Assembly: GCA_017577575.1 (NCBI GenBank)
Contig: PKRG01000013.1
Location: forward strand, 1-64,000
Length of the DNA stretch: 64,000 bases
Direction of reading: 5' to 3'
Source of the DNA: Acidimicrobiia bacterium
GTDB taxonomy: Bacteria; Actinomycetota; Acidimicrobiia; Spongiisociales; ZC4RG35
The notes under the pieces are model-generated. The model worked only from the letters and a program-made list of their open reading frames with translations, ran no database searches and was not told where the DNA came from. Made by a program: the position numbers and the translations under genes. Of the stretch, positions 55,456-63,230 are shown piece by piece; position 1 is the first letter of the stretch, and each line of letters begins with the position of its first letter.

Positions 55456-56865
55456 TCAGCTCCTCAGCCAGTCGCGCACGTCGGTCAGGTAGCCGGTGAC
55501 GGCGGCGGCGATCGCCATCGGGGGGCTCATCAGATGGGTGCGGCCGCCGGGGCCCTGACGCCCCTCGAAATTGCGGTTGGAGGTGGAGGCGCAGCGCTCG
55601 CCCGGTGACAGGATGTCCGGGTTCATCCCCAGGCACATCGAGCAGCCGGCGTCGCGCCATTCGAACCCCGCCTCCTTGAAGACCCGGTCCAGGCCCTCGT
55701 CCTCGGCCTGCATCTTCACCAGCCCGGAGCCGGGAACGACCATGGCCTCGACCCACGGGGCGACCTTCTTGCCTTCGAGCAGGGAAGCCGCCAGCCGCAG
55801 GTCTTCGATCCGGGCGTTGGTGCAAGACCCGAAGAACACCTTGTCGATGCGGATCTCGGTCATCGGCGTGCCCGGCTCGAGAGCCATGTACTCGAGGGCG
55901 CGGATCGCCGACTCCCGCTCCACGGGGTCGTCGAACTCGTCGGGGGAGGGCACCCGGCCGGTGATCGGCACGGTCTGGCCCGGGTTGGTGCCCCACGATA
56001 CGTACGGCTCCAACTCGGCGGCGGGGATGTACAGCTCGGTGTCGAACTCGGCGTCGGGGTCGGTGTAGAGGGTCCGCCAGTAGTCGAGGGCCTTCTCCCA
56101 TTCGGCGCCCTTCGGCGCCCGGGGACGGCCCTCCAGGTAGGCGAACGTGGTGTCGTCGGGGGCGACCAGGCCGGCCCGGCCGCCGCCTTCGATCGACATG
56201 TTGCAGATCGTCATCCGCCCCTCCATGGACAGGGAGCGGATCGTCGACCCCCGGTACTCGATCACGTGCCCGGTGGCGCCGGCGGTGCCCATCCGGGCGA
56301 TGATCCCCAAGATCACGTCCTTGGCCGTCACCCCCAGCGGCAGCTCGCCGTCGACTTCGATGCTCATCGCCTTCGGCTTGATCTGGGGCAGCGTCTGGGT
56401 GGCGAGCACGTGCTCCACCTCGGAGGTGCCGATGCCGAACGCCAGCGCCCCGAAGGCGCCGTGAGTGGCGGTGTGGCTGTCGCCGCAGACGATCGTCATC
56501 CCCGGCTGGGTGATGCCCTGTTCGGGGCCGATGACGTGCACGATCCCCTGGCGGGGGTCGTCGAGACCGAACAGGGTGATGCCGAAGTCCTGGCAGTTCT
56601 CGACCAGCGTGTCGATCTGCTTCTTCGAGAGCGGGTCGCGGATCCCCAGCGCCCGGTCGGCGGTGGGGACACCGTGGTCGATCGTCGCCAGGGTGAGGTC
56701 GGGACGGCGGACCCGGCGACCGGCGAGCCGGAGAGACTCGAACGCCTGCGGCGAAGTGACCTCGTGGACCAGATGGAGGTCGATGTAGAGCAGGTCGGGC
56801 TCGCCCGGAGCGGAGCGAACGACGTGATCGTCCCAGATCTTCTCGAACAGGGTCTTGGCGGCCAT
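55456..56865 (-). CDS. leuC: 3-isopropylmalate dehydratase large subunit
   Basis: The 469-residue aconitase-family protein has IVCGDSHTATHGAFGALAFG, the iron-sulfur cluster Cys in FFGSCTNARIEDLRLAASLL and the CxxC in DAGCSMCLGMNPDILSPGER. It binds a 4Fe-4S cluster and catalyses the dehydration half of the isomerisation. The start ATG 56865 follows CTGAGAGAG. The 150-bp region to the divergent F420 enzyme gene could hold a promoter (TTTCAG, 17 bp, TATGAA on the minus strand). leuCD form an operon. Confidence 0.97.
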   Translation of the reverse strand: MAAKTLFEKIWDDHVVRSAPGEPDLLYIDLHLVHEVTSPQAFESLRLAGRRVRRPDLTLATIDHGVPTADRALGIRDPLSKKQIDTLVENCQDFGITLFGLDDPRQGIVHVIGPEQGITQPGMTIVCGDSHTATHGAFGALAFGIGTSEVEHVLATQTLPQIKPKAMSIEVDGELPLGVTAKDVILGIIARMGTAGATGHVIEYRGSTIRSLSMEGRMTICNMSIEGGGRAGLVAPDDTTFAYLEGRPRAPKGAEWEKALDYWRTLYTDPDAEFDTELYIPAAELEPYVSWGTNPGQTVPITGRVPSPDEFDDPVERESAIRALEYMALEPGTPMTEIRIDKVFFGSCTNARIEDLRLAASLLEGKKVAPWVEAMVVPGSGLVKMQAEDEGLDRVFKEAGFEWRDAGCSMCLGMNPDILSPGERCASTSNRNFEGRQGPGGRTHLMSPPMAIAAAVTGYLTDVRDWLRS

Positions 56866-57015
56866 CTCTCTCAGTTCCCGGGAATGTCGGCGGAGGGGTA
56901 GACGGAAAGTCTCGCCGCCTCTTCATATCACACAAAATCCCGGCCTGAAAGCGGAATGGAATGATCCGGGCCGGTGCGGCGTTGGCGCCGTGGTGGGAAA
57001 ACGAAAGGACGACTG

Positions 57016-57852
57016 ATGGCGGTTGACCTCGGTGCCTATGGTGTCTGGAGGAGGGCCCGGGAGCTGACTACCGACTTCGCTCGCCAGGTCGAAGATCTGG
57101 GCTACGGCACGTTGTGGGTGGGAGGCTCGCCTCCCGCCGACCTGCGCATCGTCGAGGAGTTGCTCGACGCCACCGACTCGCTCGTGGTCGCCACCGGCAT
57201 CGTGAACATGTGGATGGCCGACGCCGACGAGGTGGCGGCCTCCTACCACCGGGTCGCCGCCCGCCACCCCGGCAGGTTCCTGCTCGGCCTGGGCATCGGC
57301 CATCCCGAGGCGATCGACCGGTACCGCCGGCCCTACGAGACCATGGTCGCCTACCTGGAGCGCCTCGACGCGGCAGGTGTGCCTCGCGAGGCTCTCGTCC
57401 TGGCCGCGCTAGGGCCGAAGGTCCTGCGCCTCTCCGCCGAACGAACCGCCGGCGCCCACCCCTACCTCACCACTCCCCGCCACACCCGGATGGCGCGGGA
57501 GATCCTCGGTGCCGGCCCGCTCCTCGCCCCCGAGCAGAAGGTGATCCTCGTCACCGATCCCGACGAGGGGCGTCGCATCGGCCGGGAAGCGGTCGGCTAC
57601 TCGTACCTCCGTCTCGTCAACTACCGCCGCAGCCTGTTGCGGGAAGGATGGACCGAAGCGGACCTGGACGGCGGCGGTTCGGACCGCCTGATCGACGCCC
57701 TCGTCCTCCACGGGGCTCCCCAGGAGGTGACAGAAGGGCTCTCCGCCCATCTCGACGCCGGCGCCGACCACGTGAGCGTCCACGCCCTGGGTGACGACCC
57801 GATGGCCACCCTCCGCCCGCTGGCGGCCGAACTGGGACTGAAAGACCGATGA
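57016..57852 (+). CDS. Luciferase-like (probably F420-dependent) oxidoreductase
   Basis: The 278-residue TIM-barrel protein reads GAYGVWRRARELTTDFARQV, EDLGYGTLWVGGSPPADLRI, ATGIVNMWMADADEVAASYH and RFLLGLGIGHPEAIDRYRRP, the pattern of actinobacterial LLM-class F420-dependent oxidoreductases. In this group coenzyme F420 carries the hydride; the substrate is unknown. The start ATG 57016 follows GAAAGGACGA. Its stop overlaps the VOC gene (ATGA). Confidence 0.85.
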   Translation: MAVDLGAYGVWRRARELTTDFARQVEDLGYGTLWVGGSPPADLRIVEELLDATDSLVVATGIVNMWMADADEVAASYHRVAARHPGRFLLGLGIGHPEAIDRYRRPYETMVAYLERLDAAGVPREALVLAALGPKVLRLSAERTAGAHPYLTTPRHTRMAREILGAGPLLAPEQKVILVTDPDEGRRIGREAVGYSYLRLVNYRRSLLREGWTEADLDGGGSDRLIDALVLHGAPQEVTEGLSAHLDAGADHVSVHALGDDPMATLRPLAAELGLKDR

Positions 57853-58250
57853 AGGTCAAGCAGATGCGCCTCGTCGTCACCGCCGACGACTACGACGCCG
57901 CCGTCGCCTTCTACCGGGACGTGTTGGGCATGCCCGAAGAGGACGCGTTCTCCAGCGAAGACGGCCGGGTGGTGATCCTGCAAGCGGGGAGAGCGACCCT
58001 CGAGATCGCCGACGCCAACCACGCCGACTACGTCGACGAAGTGGAGGTCGGCCGCCGCGTGGCCGGCCACATCCGGGTGGCGTTCGAGGTGGAAGACGCC
58101 GAGTCCGCCACGGAGCGGGTGGCGGCGGAAGGCGTCGAGGTGATCGCCCCGCCCACGCTCACCCCGTGGAGCTCCCTCAACTCCCGGCTGGAGGGCCCGG
58201 CGGGGCTGCAGCTCACCCTGTTCGAGGAGCTGGGCGAGGAGGCCTCCTGA
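57849..58250 (+). CDS. VOC-family (glyoxalase/bleomycin resistance-like) protein
   Basis: The 133-residue protein has two beta-alpha-beta-beta-beta units: MRLVVTADDYDAAVAFYRDV, VILQAGRATLEIADANHADY and AGHIRVAFEVEDAESATERV, ending SSLNSRLEGPAGLQLTLFEE. Members bind a metal and act in glyoxalase, dioxygenase or antibiotic-binding roles. It is translationally coupled to the F420-type oxidoreductase, so the two may act on the same compound (inference). Confidence 0.86.
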   Translation: MKVKQMRLVVTADDYDAAVAFYRDVLGMPEEDAFSSEDGRVVILQAGRATLEIADANHADYVDEVEVGRRVAGHIRVAFEVEDAESATERVAAEGVEVIAPPTLTPWSSLNSRLEGPAGLQLTLFEELGEEAS

Positions 58251-58253
58251 GGG

Positions 58254-58769
58254 TCAGCTCTCGAGGCCGCGCCGGAAATCCTCTGCGGTCGACTCGTCGT
58301 AGCCGACCAAGAGCACCCGCTCGAGCTGGCCCGGGTGGCGCTCGAGCCAGTCCTTCACCGCCTGGGCGATGACCCGGGTGGCTTCCGCCCGCGGGTAGCC
58401 GAAGACCCCCGCTGAGATGGCCGGGAGCGCCACCGAACGGGCGTCGAGCTCTGCCGACCGGTCCAGCGCCGCGTCGACCGCCTGGCGCAAGAGCCCTTCG
58501 TTGTCCTGGCCCTCCCGGTAGCGAGGGCCGACCACGTGCACGACCCAGCGGGCCGGCATGCCGCCGGCGCCGGTGACAGCGGACTGGCCGGGGCCGACCG
58601 GGCCGTGCTTTCGCACCCACTCCTCCGATTCGGCGTCGACCACCGGGGCCCCGGCCCGGGCGATCGCCGCCGCCACGCCGCCGCCGTGCTGGAGGTATTC
58701 GTTGGCGGCGTTGACGACCACGTCGACTTCCAGGCGGGTGATGTCACCGGTCACGACTTCGATTGCCAT
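58254..58769 (-). CDS. Macrodomain protein (ADP-ribose-binding, MacroD type)
   Basis: The 171-residue protein has IEVVTGDITRLEVDVVVNAA, NEYLQHGGGVAAAIARAGAP (the ADP-ribose loop with the GGGVA motif) and LPAISAGVFGYPRAEATRVI (the second loop). It resembles MacroD/YmdB proteins, which remove ADP-ribose from proteins or hydrolyse O-acetyl-ADP-ribose. It converges on the VOC gene with a 3-bp gap. No ADP-ribosyltransferase is encoded nearby. Confidence 0.93.
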   Translation of the reverse strand: MAIEVVTGDITRLEVDVVVNAANEYLQHGGGVAAAIARAGAPVVDAESEEWVRKHGPVGPGQSAVTGAGGMPARWVVHVVGPRYREGQDNEGLLRQAVDAALDRSAELDARSVALPAISAGVFGYPRAEATRVIAQAVKDWLERHPGQLERVLLVGYDESTAEDFRRGLES

Positions 58770-58794
58770 GCGTCCGAGACTAGACCGGCGATGG

Positions 58795-58800
58795 TTACAT
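58795..58800 (+). promoter_or_regulatory. -10 box of a leaderless secreted-protein gene
   Basis: TTACAT is followed by six bases and then ATG 58807. Confidence 0.5.
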
Positions 58801-58806
58801 GACCCG

Positions 58807-59307
58807 ATGCGCCTCGCCGTCGTGCTGGTCCTGCTCGCCGCGTCGGCCGGGCCCCAGTTCGTCTCCCCCCAGGCCCGGGGCGAAGTCACCGCCGACGCCA
58901 CGATGGAAGTGGAGTTGACGGTGACCCTGTCCGGCTCCGACGGGCCGGTGGCGGTGCACCTGCTGCTGCCGGGGGAGGAGCCGGAGGTGAGGCCGCTCCT
59001 GGACCGGGGCGGCGGGGTGTGGGGATCGGTCCTGCGGCTGCGGCAGGCGGACTGGCGGGTCGTGTTCGAGGACGTCTCCTCGGGGGTGCTCTCCGAGGAG
59101 ATGTCGCTGTCGGGCATCGGCTTGGATCCCGCCGTGCTGGGGGTCTCCCCACCCGCCACGGAGGCCGCCGGCGGCTCGGTCCCGCCGCCGGCTCTGGCGG
59201 CGGCGGTCGCCGCCGTCGCGGTGATGGCCCTGGCTGCCGTCGCCTTCCGTCTCACGCCCCGGCCCGGCCCGCCGCCTCCTCGACGGCCGCGATCCGGGCG
59301 GAGTTGA
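58807..59307 (+). CDS. Hypothetical exported protein with C-terminal membrane anchor
   Basis: The 166-residue protein has an N-terminal signal sequence (MRLAVVLVLLAASAGPQFVS), a beta-rich extracytoplasmic part (about 25-115: ATMEVELTVTLSGSDGPVAV, VLRLRQADWRVVFEDVSSGV) and one membrane helix (LAAAVAAVAVMALAAVAF) with a Pro/Arg-rich tail. I do not recognise the family; the extracellular region might be an Ig-like fold. Its 3' end overlaps the convergent MFS gene by 56 bp. Confidence 0.6.
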   Translation: MRLAVVLVLLAASAGPQFVSPQARGEVTADATMEVELTVTLSGSDGPVAVHLLLPGEEPEVRPLLDRGGGVWGSVLRLRQADWRVVFEDVSSGVLSEEMSLSGIGLDPAVLGVSPPATEAAGGSVPPPALAAAVAAVAVMALAAVAFRLTPRPGPPPPRRPRSGRS

Positions 59308-60550
59308 GGCGGGGCAGGGCGTAGAGGAAGGCCACGGCGTGGATGGCTCCGGCGATGAGGAACGGGAGCCTCAGCGCCCACTCCCGTCCCAGAAGTGACT
59401 CGCTCGCCGAGACGAGCGCCCCGCCGGCCAGGGCCCCGACCGACATCATCCCCCAGCCGAAGAACCGGTAAACCGAGTTGACCCTGCCCAACAACGCGTC
59501 GGGGATGGCCCGCTGACGCAGCGACACGGTGATCACGTTCCACAGCACACCGAGGAACGACTCGGCGAGGAACATCACCCACACGACGATCGCCGAGGAA
59601 GTCAGGCCGATGACTGTGAAGGCGACGGCACCGCCCAGCAACGTGAGGAACAACGAAGGGCCCTTGCCGATCCGCGCCGAGACCCGGTGCGCCACCGCCG
59701 ACCCGACCACCCCGCCGACCGCCCCCGACGTCATCAAGGCCCCGAAGGCGGCGGCATCGAGGGACAGGATCTCCTGGACGAAGAAGACGTAGGTGGCCAT
59801 GGTCATCATCGCCAGGCCGTTGATCACCCCCAGGATCAGGGCCATGGGCCGGAACAGCGGGTGGTTCCACAGCCACCCCATCCCCTCCCGGAGCTGGGCG
59901 CGGAACGCGCCTCGGGGGCCATCGGTGGCGGGAGGGCGGAAGTCGCCGCCGATGAGGAGGAGGAGCGCGGCTGCCACCGCGAAGGTGCCGGCGTCCACGA
60001 AGACCGGCAACGCCAGCGCCACCGCCAGCAACAGGCCTCCCACGGGTGGCCCCACGAACGAGTTCATCACCATCTCCGCCCCCCACAGACGGCCGTTGGC
60101 TCGCTCCAGCTGCTCGGCGGGGACGATGGCGGGGAGGATGGTCTGGGCGGCGTTGTCGCGCAGCACCTCGGCGCAGCCGATGAGGAACGAGGCGCCGATG
60201 AGGGTCCACAGCAGCGCGGTCTTCAGGCTCCGCTGCGGTCCCGGCCCCGACAGCACCGCCGAGTTGGCGGCCACCACCGCCGCCAAGCCCAGCGTCAAGG
60301 CGAAGCGGGTGAGGTCCATCCCCACCATCAGGCGGCGCCGGTCGACCCGGTCTGTCACCACCCCGGCGGGGAGGCTCACGAGGAGCCAGGGGAGTCGGAC
60401 GGCGACCGTCACCAGGCCCAGCTCGAAACCGTCACGGGTGATCGCCGCCGCCAGCCACGGGTATGCGACCGTCCCGACCCCGTCGCCGAAGTTCGAGGTG
60501 ACGGAGGCAGCCCACAGCTTCCAGTAGTTGCGGCCGAGCCGGCCTCTCAC
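59252..60550 (-). CDS. MFS transporter (enterobactin exporter/EntS-like)
   Basis: The 432-residue protein has twelve predicted helices. It begins NYWKLWAASVTSNFGDGVGT and carries the loop 2-3 motif LPAGVVTDRVDRRRLMVGMD and NAAQTILPAIVPAEQLERAN, typical of the MFS_3/EntS branch. The substrate is unknown (siderophores and drugs are known for relatives). It starts at GTG 60550 behind GGGGAGGAGCC, one of the clearest ribosome-binding sites here. Confidence 0.9.
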   Translation of the reverse strand: MRGRLGRNYWKLWAASVTSNFGDGVGTVAYPWLAAAITRDGFELGLVTVAVRLPWLLVSLPAGVVTDRVDRRRLMVGMDLTRFALTLGLAAVVAANSAVLSGPGPQRSLKTALLWTLIGASFLIGCAEVLRDNAAQTILPAIVPAEQLERANGRLWGAEMVMNSFVGPPVGGLLLAVALALPVFVDAGTFAVAAALLLLIGGDFRPPATDGPRGAFRAQLREGMGWLWNHPLFRPMALILGVINGLAMMTMATYVFFVQEILSLDAAAFGALMTSGAVGGVVGSAVAHRVSARIGKGPSLFLTLLGGAVAFTVIGLTSSAIVVWVMFLAESFLGVLWNVITVSLRQRAIPDALLGRVNSVYRFFGWGMMSVGALAGGALVSASESLLGREWALRLPFLIAGAIHAVAFLYALPRLNSARIAAVEEAAGRAGA

Positions 60551-60615
60551 GGCTCCTCCCCGATCGCGATCGGGGCGAGGCCCGAGCCTCGCCCCGACCT
60601 GTCGACGGTCATGCC

Positions 60616-60870
60616 TCAGTGACCCCGTCGGCTGAGAATCCGGTCCTTTATCTCCTGGCACTCAGGGCAGACCGGGTACCGGGAAGGGTCCCGGCTGGGG
60701 ATCCACTTCTTGCCGCACAGCGCCCGGATCGGCTTTCCCTCCACGATGGCGGCGGTGATCTTCGCCTTGGGGTCCCGCCCGATGATGTAGTGGGCGAACC
60801 GATCGTGGTCGCCGGTGTCGGGGTCCCCCAACCGGGGCTCGACGTCGGATCGGATCTGGGTCTCGTTCAT
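60616..60870 (-). CDS. DUF3039 family protein
   Basis: The 84-residue protein (start ATG 60870) reads DRFAHYIIGRDPKAKITAAI, EGKPIRALCGKKWIPSRDPS and YPVCPECQEIKDRIL. The Cys pattern (C, then CPEC) suggests a small zinc site. DUF3039 is a conserved actinobacterial family of unknown function. It lies between the TPM-domain and MFS genes on the same strand. Confidence 0.87.
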   Translation of the reverse strand: MNETQIRSDVEPRLGDPDTGDHDRFAHYIIGRDPKAKITAAIVEGKPIRALCGKKWIPSRDPSRYPVCPECQEIKDRILSRRGH

Positions 60871-60912
60871 GGCTGGAATGCGAGGGAGGATACCGGAGAG
60901 GGCCCCGGGCAT

Positions 60913-63183
60913 CTACCAGCCCGAGCCGCCGCCTCCGCCACCTCCGCCGCCGAAGCCGCCGCCTCCCCCGAAGCCTCCCCAGGAGATGCCGCCGCCACCC
61001 GAGCCCCAGCTCGACCCGCCGCCACCCGAGCCCCAGCCGCCGAAGCCTCCGCCACCGCCGAAGCCTCCGAACCAGGTGGAGTCCTCCCAGGAGCGGTCGC
61101 GATAGACCTCCCGCCAGCCGAGGCCGTGGGTCATCGTCGAGGTCATGACCCAGTGGTAGTAGAAGAGGTAGAACGGGTCGAAGTAGCGCATCCCGCGGGG
61201 GATCGGCTCGCCCGTCCACGTGTCCTTCTGCCCGCTGGTGCCCGCGTGGGCCAGCTCGGGGGCGAAGCGCTCGGCGTCCTTGACCGACGACCGCGCCAGC
61301 TCCTGGCGCTGGGCGGCATAGGCGAGGGCGAACTCACGGGGACCTCTCGGGTCGGAAGCGCCGAAGGCGGCGGCGACGTCGGCGTACGAGCCGGTCAACC
61401 CCAGGTCGGCCAGAGCCTGGCGGGCCTCCTGCCAGCGGCGCATCGCCTGGGACGGCTCCAACGACAGCGCCAGCACCGCGGCGATGGTGCGGATGTCGGC
61501 GCTGGCCACGTCCACCTTCGACAGCTCGTCGACCAGCTCCTGGTAGGTGTCGATCGCCCGGTCGCCGGCCCGGGACAGGGCGGCGGCGATGGAAACGGGG
61601 ATTCCCAGACGATCGGCCCGGGAGCGGATCTCATCCATCTCCCGTTTGCCCCGCAGCCCGGCGAGCGCCATCTCCACCGCGGTCGGTGGGTCGACACGCA
61701 GGCGGCGTGCCTCCTCGTAGGACTCGATGAACTCGTCTATGTCGTCCTCGTCGTTGTTCATCACCAGGAACGCCGCCAGCGAAGGCAGGTCGATCCCGTC
61801 CTGGAGCAAGGTGGTGGAGCTGCGGCGGAGGGTCTCCAGCACCGCGTTGTAACGCCGGGTGGCCTCGTCGGGATCGGCGCCCAGGTCGGCGAGGGCGGCC
61901 GCCACCGCTGGCCGCGAAGGGCTGTCGGGGAGCTTGGCGTACAGCTCCTCCAAGAGCTCGGTCTTTTGCGCCGCCTCCTCGGCGACCTGCTGCAACTCGG
62001 CGATCGACTCCGACAACGGCGCTTCCTTGCGCAGGGCGGGGGCGGCGTCGAGGATGCGCTCGCCCAACTCGGTGACGATGACGGGCCCGATGGGGGTGTC
62101 CACCGCCCGCATCGACACCTCCCGGGCCAGGCGGGTGGAAGCCTCCGCTATGCGGTAGGGGCGGAGCGACTCGACGAACTCCGCCAGGTTCTGGCGCTTG
62201 ACGGCGAACGTCTCCGGGTCGGGGTCCTCGGCGGCTTCCTGGGCGGCGGCGCGCACGGCCCCTTCGAGCAGCTCCTGCTCGCCGCTGATCCGCATCTCGA
62301 GCGGCATCTGGCGGTACTCGGTGATCTTCGTCTCGTTGCCCACCGCCAGCGCTTCCCGCGCCCACAGGCCTTCGAGCACGGACGCTTCCGCCGTCTCGGG
62401 GTTGGCGAGGGCCTCCACCGCCACCGCCGTGTCCGGATCGGGAGCGGAGTCGGCAGGTGGTGCGGGCAGGAGCAGGTCGTCGGGCAGCACCACCTCGTGT
62501 CCGGCCGGCTCGAGCCTGGCGAGCACCTGGTCGACCACCCGCCGGTGCTCGGCCAGCCTCTCCTGGCGGTTGTTGCGACGGTTCACGAAGACCGCCCCTC
62601 CTGCGGCCAGCCCGAGCACGCCGAGGCCCACCAGCGGAACCACCAGCCCGGGGCGGCGGGACGCACCGTCCGGCTGGGGCTCGGCGGGGCCGGCCACCCC
62701 GCCTCCGGCGTATTGCTGCTGGAGGCCGGCGAGGATGGCCGCCAGGCCGCCGTCGAAATCCCCGTTGGCGAAGAAGTCGTTGCCGAGCGAGGCCACGGAG
62801 CTGAGGGTGGAGTCGTCCAACCGCGCCCCCGGTCCGGTGACGATCTCCGTGCGGCGTTGGGCCAGCGCCACCAGCACCACGACGCCGTCGTCTTCGCGGG
62901 CGTCCCCCACCCCCCAGGCGTTGCCGAGCTCTTCGGCGAACCGGCGGGGCTCGATGCGGCCGGTGTCGTCCACCGTCACCACCGCGATCTCGTGGCCGGT
63001 CTCCTCCACGAACCGGGCTGCGGCCGCCTCCAACCGCTCCGGATCGGTGAGGACGCCGGCGGCGTCGGTCACCCAGCCCTCACAGGTGATCCCCTCGTAT
63101 GGGGGGCAGTCCGCGGTTTGGGCGGCGACCGGTGCGGCCAGGAGGAACAACAACGCAGCGAGGGCGAGGATCGGCTTCCGCAT
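60913..63183 (-). CDS. Large TPM-domain (YgcG-like) exported membrane protein with Gly-rich tail
   Basis: The 756-residue protein has a signal peptide (MRKPILALAALLFLLAAPVA), then a TPM phosphatase domain (about 38-160: VTDAAGVLTDPERLEAAAAR, GNAWGVGDAREDDGVVVLVA, RTEIVTGPGARL), one membrane helix (LVVPLVGLGVLGLAAGGAVF), a helical cytoplasmic region of about 430 residues, and a C-terminal tail of Gly/Trp/Ser repeats. Short YgcG proteins are about 250-300 residues; here the inserted helical region is very long. The Gly-rich end is common in the family. Function is unknown; TPM domains in photosystem repair and respiratory complex assembly have been described. Confidence 0.83.
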   Translation of the reverse strand: MRKPILALAALLFLLAAPVAAQTADCPPYEGITCEGWVTDAAGVLTDPERLEAAAARFVEETGHEIAVVTVDDTGRIEPRRFAEELGNAWGVGDAREDDGVVVLVALAQRRTEIVTGPGARLDDSTLSSVASLGNDFFANGDFDGGLAAILAGLQQQYAGGGVAGPAEPQPDGASRRPGLVVPLVGLGVLGLAAGGAVFVNRRNNRQERLAEHRRVVDQVLARLEPAGHEVVLPDDLLLPAPPADSAPDPDTAVAVEALANPETAEASVLEGLWAREALAVGNETKITEYRQMPLEMRISGEQELLEGAVRAAAQEAAEDPDPETFAVKRQNLAEFVESLRPYRIAEASTRLAREVSMRAVDTPIGPVIVTELGERILDAAPALRKEAPLSESIAELQQVAEEAAQKTELLEELYAKLPDSPSRPAVAAALADLGADPDEATRRYNAVLETLRRSSTTLLQDGIDLPSLAAFLVMNNDEDDIDEFIESYEEARRLRVDPPTAVEMALAGLRGKREMDEIRSRADRLGIPVSIAAALSRAGDRAIDTYQELVDELSKVDVASADIRTIAAVLALSLEPSQAMRRWQEARQALADLGLTGSYADVAAAFGASDPRGPREFALAYAAQRQELARSSVKDAERFAPELAHAGTSGQKDTWTGEPIPRGMRYFDPFYLFYYHWVMTSTMTHGLGWREVYRDRSWEDSTWFGGFGGGGGFGGWGSGGGGSSWGSGGGGISWGGFGGGGGFGGGGGGGGGSGW

Positions 63184-63230
63184 GTGGCGCCAAGGCTACG
63201 AGGTCGCCGCGCCAACCGCGAGAGCGGCGG

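Noticed and set aside
60920..61065. DNA repeat array near 61 kb
   Set aside because: The repetitive bases simply encode the Gly/Trp/Ser-rich C-terminus of the TPM-domain protein; unit lengths are irregular and do not form a CRISPR or tandem array.
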